Assembly (NCBI GenBank): GCA_019237515.1
Contig: JAFAGX010000094.1
Coordinates: 1-6,393 of the forward strand
Reading direction: 5' to 3'
DNA length: 6,393 nt
DNA from: Acidobacteriaceae bacterium
Lineage (GTDB): Bacteria; Acidobacteriota; Terriglobia; Terriglobales; SbA1
Below are positions 1 through 6,393 of the stretch, piece by piece. Made by a program: the position numbers and the translations under genes. Numbering within the stretch: the first letter of the stretch is position 1; every line of letters starts with the position of its first letter. Below the pieces are notes generated by a model. That model ran no database searches and was not told the origin of the DNA. It saw only the letters and a list, made by a program, of their open reading frames with translations.

Positions 1-1533
<1,533 letters not shown>

Positions 1534-1537
1534 GAGT

Positions 1538-2866
1538 CTATCGCGTGACTGTAGCGTGGAACATTTCCGGAGGATCAAAGTAGCAGCGTCGCCACAGAGC
1601 GTCGTCGGAAAGTGTTCCAGCCTTCCATTGCTGTAGTACCGGCAAAGTGGTGGCCATCATGCCGCCATCTTCGGCATCGAAGACTACCACTACGCCGGCG
1701 GCCAAGGTTGAGTCACGTGTCAGCTCAACGTATTCGCGTTCGAACAGCGACTTCGCGTAATCGAGCTTGGCCTGGGAGTTCGTTGCCCCAACTTTATCTT
1801 TGGTTTCCTGCACCGAGATAATCTTCACCGTCCTGCCACGCAGGGGTTCCCAACTGCCGGGAAACGACGCAATCTGCTCGTTCTCGACCTGAAAGGGTAT
1901 TTTGCTTTCAGGTGAAGATGTTGCCTGAGTGGGAGTGCTTTCCGCTTTCGTTTCCATCGCGGGTGTCGATGAGTCCGGTATTTCAGCTGCAGTGCGCCGG
2001 ATCCATCCTCGCGAAAGCCCAGAGATTCGAATGTGCACCCAGTTGGCATTCGTATCCAGCACTTCGAATTCATCCTCCGCCGAGGCGAGGAAAAGGATCT
2101 TTGCTCCTTCAACCGGGCTCGTCAGAATTGGTGTACCTGAGTTCTTCACGGCGATGAGGTTATTTGGATGTGCCTGGTTGCGCGCGATCTCCTCGAGGTT
2201 TTTTGCTTCTTTCGTAAGCTCGTCACTGTGCCGGTCGTTTACCGCTTTACGGCTCTCGAGCGAGCCAAATCCCTCCACTGGCGTGCCACTGATAAAAGGT
2301 GATTTGGTCGAGTCCGGCGATTTCGCCGACAGAATGGGTTCGCCTGGAACGGTGTCGTGAGGTGCCGGTGCAGAGAGCGCGGGCTCGGGCGCAGGCCTGC
2401 GGTTTGCCGCCTTCGCAGGCGCGCTGGATTCCATTTTAGACGCACTGCGCTGCAGCACGTCCTGCAGTTGATCCAAGAAATCAGTCTCGATTCTGCCGTT
2501 TGATGAGAGTACCTGGTACCCCGATCGTGAATTATTCGGATCGGCATACCAGGCTGTGATCTTCGCAGCCACCCGTACGCGCGTCCCTCCTCCCGGCAAG
2601 CTTACGACTTCGCTGCTGCATTGGTAATAGCCGCGCTGGAAGCGATCAAGCGAGCGGTCTCCAGAACTGGCAAAACCCTCCAGGGTCGGTAGGCGCCCCG
2701 CGCCCTGGGACTGCAATTCTTTCAATGCTTTTTCAATGCTCGCCTTGGACTGGGGAAACGTTCTTTCGTACGGCACGGTTTGGCCGGATGCCAGGCCAGG
2801 TAGAAGCAGAAACCAGCACACATTCGCGCAAAGCACTCCCCATACCGCAGGCCTTAATCCGCTCAC
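1538..2866 (-). CDS. Exported SH3-domain protein of unknown function, second gene of operon
   Basis: Function is unknown. I chose the GTG start at 2866-2864, giving 442 residues: it overlaps the upstream gene's TGA as GTGA and has GGAG eight bases upstream. An in-frame ATG at 2899 would add 11 residues but has only a poor ribosome site. From the GTG, residues 1-29 form a convincing Sec signal peptide (hydrophobic core VCWFLLLPGLASG). Then come an alpha/beta region at about 30-140 (YERTFPQSKASIEKALKEL to DFLDQLQDVLQ), a Pro/Ala/Ser-rich linker at 145-205, a short charged helix (SDELTKEAKNLEEIARNQ), and an SH3-like domain at about 236-296 with the telltale WVHIRISGLSRGWIR. A second low-complexity stretch precedes a C-terminal domain at about 325-442 (LRGRTVKIISVQE, VVVVFDAEDGGMMATTLP, ending WRRCYFDPPEMF). 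The protein is probably periplasmic. Its N-terminal domain resembles that of the upstream protein. The gene converges on katG with a 31-base gap. Confidence 0.8.
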   Translation of the reverse strand: MSGLRPAVWGVLCANVCWFLLLPGLASGQTVPYERTFPQSKASIEKALKELQSQGAGRLPTLEGFASSGDRSLDRFQRGYYQCSSEVVSLPGGGTRVRVAAKITAWYADPNNSRSGYQVLSSNGRIETDFLDQLQDVLQRSASKMESSAPAKAANRRPAPEPALSAPAPHDTVPGEPILSAKSPDSTKSPFISGTPVEGFGSLESRKAVNDRHSDELTKEAKNLEEIARNQAHPNNLIAVKNSGTPILTSPVEGAKILFLASAEDEFEVLDTNANWVHIRISGLSRGWIRRTAAEIPDSSTPAMETKAESTPTQATSSPESKIPFQVENEQIASFPGSWEPLRGRTVKIISVQETKDKVGATNSQAKLDYAKSLFEREYVELTRDSTLAAGVVVVFDAEDGGMMATTLPVLQQWKAGTLSDDALWRRCYFDPPEMFHATVTR

Positions 2867-3843
2867 GGCAGAGGCTCCAGTTGTGAGTGGTTGATCCATC
2901 CGTGTTGACCGTCCTCGGTTTCGACTCCATACCAGTACGGAGTAACGATCAGTATCACCAGTTCAGCGCCAGGATCGAGTGATTTGAGATTGGTTGCGCT
3001 TTGAAAGGGAGCTGACTTGAGCTGCGCTCCCGGAGCTTTCACTACCCTTTCCAACCGGTGACGAAGATCTGCGACCCGCTGCTCTAATGTTCCCGACGAT
3101 AATTCTGCATTTTCCAGAGCGGCAGCTTCTTGGTTCTTATGCAGAAGACTTTGCTGGGCCAATTCCTCCTGACGGTGTTTGTCACTATCCGCCGCCTGCT
3201 TCTTCTGCGCCTCAATATTATCTACATGATCCTGAATGTCCTTGTACTCTGCACTTTCCACACTGCCGTTGGAAGGATGAACGGTGTGACGGAAATCTTC
3301 CACGAACACTGCGTCAATACGAACAATCGTCTGCTGCCCAGCTTTGCTTTCGACAACGTAGCGCACCGCGAGCGTACCCTCATCGTTGCTTTCTTTGAAA
3401 TTAATCGGTGCCAGCACCTTCTCCCGCACCTTGTAGAAAACTTTGCCGGAGCCGGTCCACTCTGGAAACAGAGAAGAGGATTCCGCCGCGAACGCTTTCT
3501 CGATGTTCTTATCTTTGCTGTACTCTTTGCTCCCTTGAATCATTCCGTCGTTTACGACGTCTTCGACAGCCTGAAGGACCTCAGACTCCGGAGCTGCAAT
3601 CTCCGAGGAATAACCCATGCCATAGTCTTCTTTTTTTGTGTGCTGGCGCGCGTAAAGCGGCAAGACCGCAGTGATTAGAAGCAAGCTTGGAAGTGAGGCT
3701 CCGAAGACAAGCCTCCATTTCGCTGGCCGGCAACAGCGCAATTTGTTTTTCCGTGTCGATTGCGGGTAGCCGGGGATGCGCTGCATGTGCGCAAGAATGG
3801 GGATTGACATTACGATGAGTACCGCTGGTGCTACTTGTATCAT
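2863..3843 (-). CDS. Exported or membrane-anchored coiled-coil/SH3-domain protein of unknown function, first gene of operon
   Basis: Function is unknown. The 326-residue frame starts at ATG 3843, preceded by GGAGAG nine bases upstream; an in-frame TAA just beyond blocks further extension. Internal ATGs at 3810 and 3786 lack a visible ribosome site but remain possible. Residues 3-19 are hydrophobic, 21-44 are basic (RKNKLRCCRPAKWR), and 45-64 form a second hydrophobic segment (LPSLLLITAVLPLYA). This suggests either a two-segment anchor or, from Met20, a long signal peptide. Residues about 73-200 form an alpha/beta domain (EVLQAVEDVVNDGM, then beta-rich GTLAVRYVVESKAG and QTIVRIDAVFVED) similar in plan to the N-terminal domain of the next gene's product. 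Residues about 200-268 are charged and Gln/Glu-rich, with coiled-coil character (VDNIEAQKKQAADSDKHRQEE; LEQRVADLRHRLERVV). Residues 275-326 are an SH3-like domain (LDPGAELVILIV, WYGVETEDGQHGWI). The product likely acts in the cell envelope. Confidence 0.8.
   Translation of the reverse strand: MIQVAPAVLIVMSIPILAHMQRIPGYPQSTRKNKLRCCRPAKWRLVFGASLPSLLLITAVLPLYARQHTKKEDYGMGYSSEIAAPESEVLQAVEDVVNDGMIQGSKEYSKDKNIEKAFAAESSSLFPEWTGSGKVFYKVREKVLAPINFKESNDEGTLAVRYVVESKAGQQTIVRIDAVFVEDFRHTVHPSNGSVESAEYKDIQDHVDNIEAQKKQAADSDKHRQEELAQQSLLHKNQEAAALENAELSSGTLEQRVADLRHRLERVVKAPGAQLKSAPFQSATNLKSLDPGAELVILIVTPYWYGVETEDGQHGWINHSQLEPLP
2867..2878 (-). promoter_or_regulatory. Ribosome binding site deciding the GTG start at 2866
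   Basis: On the minus strand, GGAG lies eight bases before the GTG whose last two bases begin the upstream gene's TGA stop. This is a typical arrangement for translational coupling and supports GTG 2866 over ATG 2899, where the nearest purine run is about 13 bases away. Confidence 0.55.
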
Positions 3844-4039
3844 TAGCTCTTACTCTCCGGCGGGCTACGCTGTCAACTTTAAAACCTGGCCGCTGAGGCG
3901 AGCCTGGATTGTTATCTGGCAAAGTGGTTCCCTGCTGATTAGGCTTGATTCCTTTCCGATCTATGCCCATCTGCTCGCGCAATCTTCGCGTCGAGCCATC
4001 ACTTTCGCTTGTCCTTTTCGTTAGATTTTTGCTGTCTGC

Positions 4040-4085
4040 GTCAACAAATGCTTGACATTCGCGGCCAATCGCGCAATATCGTCAA
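4040..4085. promoter_or_regulatory. Candidate operator: GTCAA/TTGAC half-sites around the tetR promoter
   Basis: GTCAA at 4040-4044 and TTGAC at 4052-4056 form an inverted repeat with a 7-base spacer. A further GTCAA at 4081-4085 is inverted relative to the TTGAC and falls over the presumed -10/start region. TetR proteins commonly bind such dyads in their own promoter, so this could be an autoregulatory site. The arms are only five bases and one of them is part of the -35 consensus, so chance is possible. Confidence 0.3.
4052..4082 (+). promoter_or_regulatory. Candidate promoter of the TetR gene
   Basis: A consensus -35 TTGACA lies at 4052-4057. The best -10 is TATCGT at 4077-4082 (four of six) with a long 19-base spacer; AATATC at a 17-base spacer matches only three. 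The distance to the ATG at 4116 leaves a leader of about 25 bases. The -35 is convincing, the -10 only moderate. Confidence 0.4.
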
Positions 4086-4115
4086 TCCCAGTTGTGGGCC
4101 TCGGGATCTTCGGTA

Positions 4116-4781
4116 ATGACCGCCATCCACATATCCGAGCGCAGATTGCCCAGGCTGAGCAATCCTCCCACCAGACTGCCTTTCGATAAATTAAAGAGAA
4201 CCCGAGATCGCGCAGCGAAAGAAGTTGCCCTCTTGCAATCTGCGCTGAAGCTGTTCGCTACCAGGGGTTACGAAGCAACCACAACCCGGGAAATCGCTGC
4301 CGGGGCAGGTTGCGCCGAAGGGCTCATCCACCGCTATTTCAATGGCAAAGCGGGTTTGCTGACTACTCTGATCGATCATCACTTCTCCACAGAAGTCGCA
4401 GATCTAGGCCGCGAATTGCAACCAGGTCGCGACCTTCCAACCGAATTCATCCAACTCGTGCTGTGGGAGGTGGAACGATTCTGGGGTACGCAGGATCTCC
4501 TGAAAGTCGTAATAACCCGGGCATTCATAGATTCCGTAGTTGCCGACGCTATGAAGCGCGGCGGCATCTCCATACGCTCCAAGGCGATCCTGGAACGATT
4601 GAAACGCTATCCATCCGCTGCAACCCTGGCGAAAGATGAACTCGAGACACTGGCGCAATCGGTCGGCATCCTTGGTTTTGTCTTTGGCTTCATGCGGCCG
4701 CTGGTCTTGGGCGAAGAGCGTACGCACGCCAAACGCATGGCCATGGCATTCGCCAGAATGCTCGTGCGAGGTGTTGCATGA
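4116..4781 (+). CDS. TetR-family transcriptional regulator
   Basis: This is a TetR/AcrR-type DNA-binding repressor of 221 residues, a normal length for the family. I chose the ATG at 4116; a TTG at 4092 in the same frame would add eight residues but is less likely. A weak GGGA lies nine bases before the ATG. Residues 34-80 are the DNA-binding domain: helix 1 (AKEVALLQSALKLFATRGYEA), then the helix-turn-helix TTTREIAAGAGCAEGLIHRY and the usual FNGKAGLLTTLIDHHF exit. About 30 residues, rich in basic amino acids and proline, precede helix 1, which is a longer arm than typical. The C-terminal half (FIQLVLWEVERFW, VVITRAFIDSVVADAM, QSVGILGFVFGFMRPLVLG) is the variable all-helical ligand and dimer domain; its ligand cannot be read from sequence. 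It is the gene just upstream, on the same strand, of the cytochrome-porin gene, so it may control that gene, itself, or both. Confidence 0.92.
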   Translation: MTAIHISERRLPRLSNPPTRLPFDKLKRTRDRAAKEVALLQSALKLFATRGYEATTTREIAAGAGCAEGLIHRYFNGKAGLLTTLIDHHFSTEVADLGRELQPGRDLPTEFIQLVLWEVERFWGTQDLLKVVITRAFIDSVVADAMKRGGISIRSKAILERLKRYPSAATLAKDELETLAQSVGILGFVFGFMRPLVLGEERTHAKRMAMAFARMLVRGVA

Positions 4782-4834
4782 AAACGCTCTCTGATCGATT
4801 TTCCTGATCCGCCAAATCGATGGCGTTTATTTTC
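4782..4834 (+). terminator. Terminator-like hairpin after the TetR gene
   Basis: ATCGATTT (4794-4801) and AAATCGAT (4814-4821) form a perfect 8-base stem with a 12-base loop. Outside it AAACGC (4782-4787) pairs with GCGTTT (4823-4828) across an asymmetric bulge. A T-rich TTTATTTT run follows at 4826-4833. It starts directly after the tetR stop codon, where an intrinsic terminator is expected, though the inner stem is A/T-rich and the T-tract is interrupted. It would separate tetR from the downstream gene. Confidence 0.45.
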
Positions 4835-4836
4835 GC

Positions 4837-4864
4837 TTGACACTGTTCTTCAGAACATGATACT
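4837..4864 (+). promoter_or_regulatory. Candidate promoter of the cytochrome-porin gene
   Basis: A consensus -35 TTGACA (4837-4842) is followed by a 16-base spacer and GATACT (4859-4864, four of six against TATAAT). Transcription would begin near 4871, leaving a leader of about 165 bases before the ATG at 5036. It is the only TTGACA in the spacer between tetR and that gene. Confidence 0.45.
4844..4857. promoter_or_regulatory. Candidate operator: perfect palindrome inside the promoter
   Basis: TGTTCT-TC-AGAACA is a perfect dyad with six-base arms. It occupies almost the whole spacer between the -35 and -10 of the candidate promoter, where a bound dimer would block RNA polymerase. The adjacent TetR protein is the obvious candidate binder, but other dimeric repressors are equally possible. 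Confidence 0.45.
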
Positions 4865-4891
4865 TGTGCGTCCACGCGCACTTGTGGGGTA

Positions 4892-4907
4892 GTTCCAGAC
4901 GTGGAAC
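4892..4907. promoter_or_regulatory. Palindrome/hairpin in the predicted leader
   Basis: GTTCCA (4892-4897) and TGGAAC (4902-4907) are perfect inverted arms around the four bases GACG. In RNA this makes a compact tetraloop hairpin in the leader; in DNA it could be a second operator, since it shares the GTTC...GAAC ends with the dyad at 4844-4857. A looser GTTC-N7-GAAC follows at 4941-4955. Confidence 0.35.
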
Positions 4908-5024
4908 CTCCGTGGGAGTTCACCCAGAGCTCCAGGGAGAGTTCGCGCCCGGAACGGAAGACGCCGCCAGCTTTGCCAGTGCGCCTTCCCATAACAAGAA
5001 ATTAGCAGTGTGCCCTTGATTCTT

Positions 5025-5030
5025 AGGAGG
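5025..5030 (+). promoter_or_regulatory. Strong ribosome binding site for the cytochrome-porin gene
   Basis: AGGAGG lies five bases before the ATG at 5036. It fixes this start codon, which is followed at once by a signal peptide. Confidence 0.85.
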
Positions 5031-5035
5031 ATCGA

Positions 5036-6393
5036 ATGGCCTGTCGCGAGAGGGCTTTGGCAGCTTTCTTACTATTGATCTTTTGCCTCTCATCCTTGCC
5101 CAAAGCTCATGCCTTGCCTGCATTCGCTCGCAAATACGGCCTGCGGTGTTCGGCATGCCATGAGGCTTGGCCGATGCTGAATTATTTCGGCCAGAAATTC
5201 AAAGACAACGGCTACCAGCTTATGAATGATCGCGATTCGCCCATTTGGCAGAATCCATCTTACTGGCCAGTCACTTTCCGTATCACTCCTTACTGGCATC
5301 GCGAGAGTACGGACAAGGTTGCGGTTGATAGCGTGACCGGAGTCGCGACAAGTCCGTCGATAAACAAAACCGTGAATGCCCAGGGCTTCGATCTGAGCGG
5401 ACTCGACTTTCATACCGGCGGCACGTTAGAAAAGAATTTCTCGTTTTACGTTCTGCCTTCGTCGGATTCCACCGCAACATTCCACTTCGAGACAGTGATG
5501 GCCCGTCTGGACAATTTAGCAGGAAGTCCCTGGCTGAACATCAAACTCGGCAAGTTCGAACTCGACAACCTGATCTCCGAGAAGCGAATACTGACCTTAA
5601 CCAGTCTCTCTGGGGTTTACCAAACGTATCACTTCCTGCCGCAGGGAGACGCCAACATTTACGGGCAGATCGGAGACAACCAACTCGGACTGGAGTACAT
5701 GGGTCACTCGGCGGACGACCGCACTCGCATTTCCGCGGCGCTGCTTAGCACGACCGACGGCAATGTGAACCTGGCTTCTGGAGCCAATTCCTATTCTGGA
5801 TTTTTCGCGGCCAGCCAGGCATTCGATGCGGGTAAGCTCGGAGTTGAGCGAATTGGTGGATACGCGATGGTGGGATCGGCGCCGGTCACCTTTCTTACTT
5901 CCGGGGGCGTTCCAGTCATCGGCACAGGTAGTAACAACAAGAGCTTCTATCGTGCCGGCTTTGTCGGAGAAATCTACCTCGGTAACCTCGACTTCCTGGT
6001 TCTTACCCAGCATGGGTACGACAACGCCTACTTTGGACAAGGTTTCGGCAATGCCCTAAACCCAAGCAACGGATCTCCTGGACTGGGCACCGGAACCTTC
6101 GGCCCGATCTACACGCCTGGGGTTTCCCCGATTCTGCCTGCGACTGCCCGCGCTCCCACATGGAATGGCTACATGGTGGAGAGCCACTACGTCTACAATC
6201 CGCAGCTGATCTTCATTCAACGTTCAGAATGGGAGCGTGTCTCCCAGCAGGCATTGACTACGAATCCATCGAATTTCGGCAACATTGACATGTATACCTT
6301 CGGCTTCCGCTGGTACCCGATTATGAATCCGCGAGCCGGGTTTGCCTTCCATAACGAGTACTCATGGTTACGGCAGAGCGGCACCGCGCCGGG
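5036..6393 (+). CDS. Cyc2-like monoheme cytochrome c fused to outer-membrane beta-barrel (3' end outside window)
   Basis: The frame is open from ATG 5036 to the window edge, 452 full codons with no stop. Residues 1-26 are a Sec signal peptide (FLLLIFCLSSL core, cut likely after AHA). Next comes ALPAFARKYGLRCSACH: Cys38, Cys41 and His42 form a single CxxCH c-type heme site. It is followed by EAWPMLNYFGQKFKDNGYQL. From about residue 75 the sequence reads as alternating, aromatic-rich, Gly/Asn-turned strands (VTFRITPYWHRES; WLNIKLGKFEL; AGFVGEIYLGNLDFLVLTQ; IDMYTFGFRWYPI) without helical membrane segments, typical of an outer-membrane barrel. The order, signal peptide then one small heme domain then porin, and the AxPxFAR-K-x-G-x-x-CxxCH pattern match Cyc2, the outer-membrane iron oxidase of acidophilic and neutrophilic iron oxidisers. 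Cyc2-like relatives of untested function also exist, so iron oxidation is inference; a role in electron transfer across the outer membrane is more secure. It follows tetR, with its own promoter candidate and strong AGGAGG. Confidence 0.85.
   Translation, partial: MACRERALAAFLLLIFCLSSLPKAHALPAFARKYGLRCSACHEAWPMLNYFGQKFKDNGYQLMNDRDSPIWQNPSYWPVTFRITPYWHRESTDKVAVDSVTGVATSPSINKTVNAQGFDLSGLDFHTGGTLEKNFSFYVLPSSDSTATFHFETVMARLDNLAGSPWLNIKLGKFELDNLISEKRILTLTSLSGVYQTYHFLPQGDANIYGQIGDNQLGLEYMGHSADDRTRISAALLSTTDGNVNLASGANSYSGFFAASQAFDAGKLGVERIGGYAMVGSAPVTFLTSGGVPVIGTGSNNKSFYRAGFVGEIYLGNLDFLVLTQHGYDNAYFGQGFGNALNPSNGSPGLGTGTFGPIYTPGVSPILPATARAPTWNGYMVESHYVYNPQLIFIQRSEWERVSQQALTTNPSNFGNIDMYTFGFRWYPIMNPRAGFAFHNEYSWLRQSGTAP

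Larger units (their letters stand above)
3844..4115. other. Divergent intergenic region between the SH3-protein operon and the TetR gene
   Basis: These 272 bases contain no credible gene. They must carry the minus-strand promoter for the SH3-protein operon and the plus-strand promoter for the regulator. A minus-strand TTGACA (complement of 3871-3876) is present but has no good -10 before the ATG at 3843. The right half carries several GTCAA/TTGAC half-sites, described separately. The left half shows nothing else I recognise. Confidence 0.6.

Noticed and set aside
3848..3876. Minus-strand TTGACA (complement of 3871-3876) as the SH3-operon promoter
   Set aside because: No good -10 follows at the right distance, and the start would fall at or inside the ATG, giving a leaderless mRNA although a GGAGAG ribosome site is present.
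3581..3982. Minus-strand frame of 133 codons starting upstream of the first SH3 gene (begins TTG)
   Set aside because: Most of it lies inside the first SH3 gene in another frame, and its composition (many Arg, His, Ser, Pro) is not protein-like. Its 5' part, in the intergenic region, looks slightly more natural, but there is no ribosome site and no recognisable domain.
4092..4115. TTG at 4092 as the TetR start
   Set aside because: It has no better ribosome site than ATG 4116, and the extra eight residues do not belong to the TetR fold.
4844..4857. SOS (LexA) box
   Set aside because: The dyad GTTC-N4-GAAC is inverted relative to the Bacillus-type GAAC-N4-GTTC box and is not the alphaproteobacterial GTTC-N7-GTTC direct repeat, and no SOS gene is nearby.
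5597..6040. Minus-strand 147-codon frame and plus-strand 77-codon frame within the cytochrome-porin gene
   Set aside because: Both are antisense or out-of-frame shadows of the continuous 452-codon frame, which has a strong ribosome site, signal peptide and heme motif.

Overview
The window looks like a chromosomal segment of a Gram-negative bacterium. Codon use, the Sec signal peptides and the SH3-domain secreted proteins would suit an Acidobacteriota-type genome, but that placement is an impression and not a demonstrated assignment. It holds five protein genes. Two run off the ends of the window: katG on the left and a cytochrome-porin gene on the right. No RNA gene, IS element, CRISPR array or tRNA was seen.

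Layout: (1) 1-1506 (+) is the last ~501 codons of a catalase-peroxidase (katG), with its proximal heme-ligand region intact. (2) 1538-3843 (-) is a two-gene unit converging on katG. It encodes two exported proteins of unknown function that share a plan: signal or anchor segment, a similar alpha/beta domain, a charged or low-complexity linker and a bacterial SH3-like domain. The genes appear translationally coupled by a 4-base GTGA overlap. (3) 3844-4115 is a divergent intergenic region with a TTGACA-type promoter candidate and repeated GTCAA/TTGAC half-sites. (4) 4116-4781 (+) is a TetR-family regulator. (5) 4782-5035 is a 254-base spacer rich in dyad symmetry: a terminator-like hairpin just after the tetR stop, a promoter candidate with a perfect palindrome between its -35 and -10 elements, and a second palindrome in the predicted leader. 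(6) 5036-6393 (+, open at the right edge) encodes a signal peptide, one CxxCH heme site and then a long segment that reads as an outer-membrane beta-barrel.

The last gene is the most interesting. Its N-terminal sequence (AxPxFAR-K-x-G-x-x-CxxCH followed by an FGQKFK-NGY stretch) and its fused barrel resemble Cyc2-type monoheme cytochrome-porins, known as outer-membrane iron oxidases in Acidithiobacillus and Zetaproteobacteria. It could move electrons across the outer membrane, with the adjacent TetR protein a candidate regulator acting on the palindromic promoter. That link is inference from position and sequence pattern only. The katG gene and the SH3-protein pair show no evident functional tie to it.
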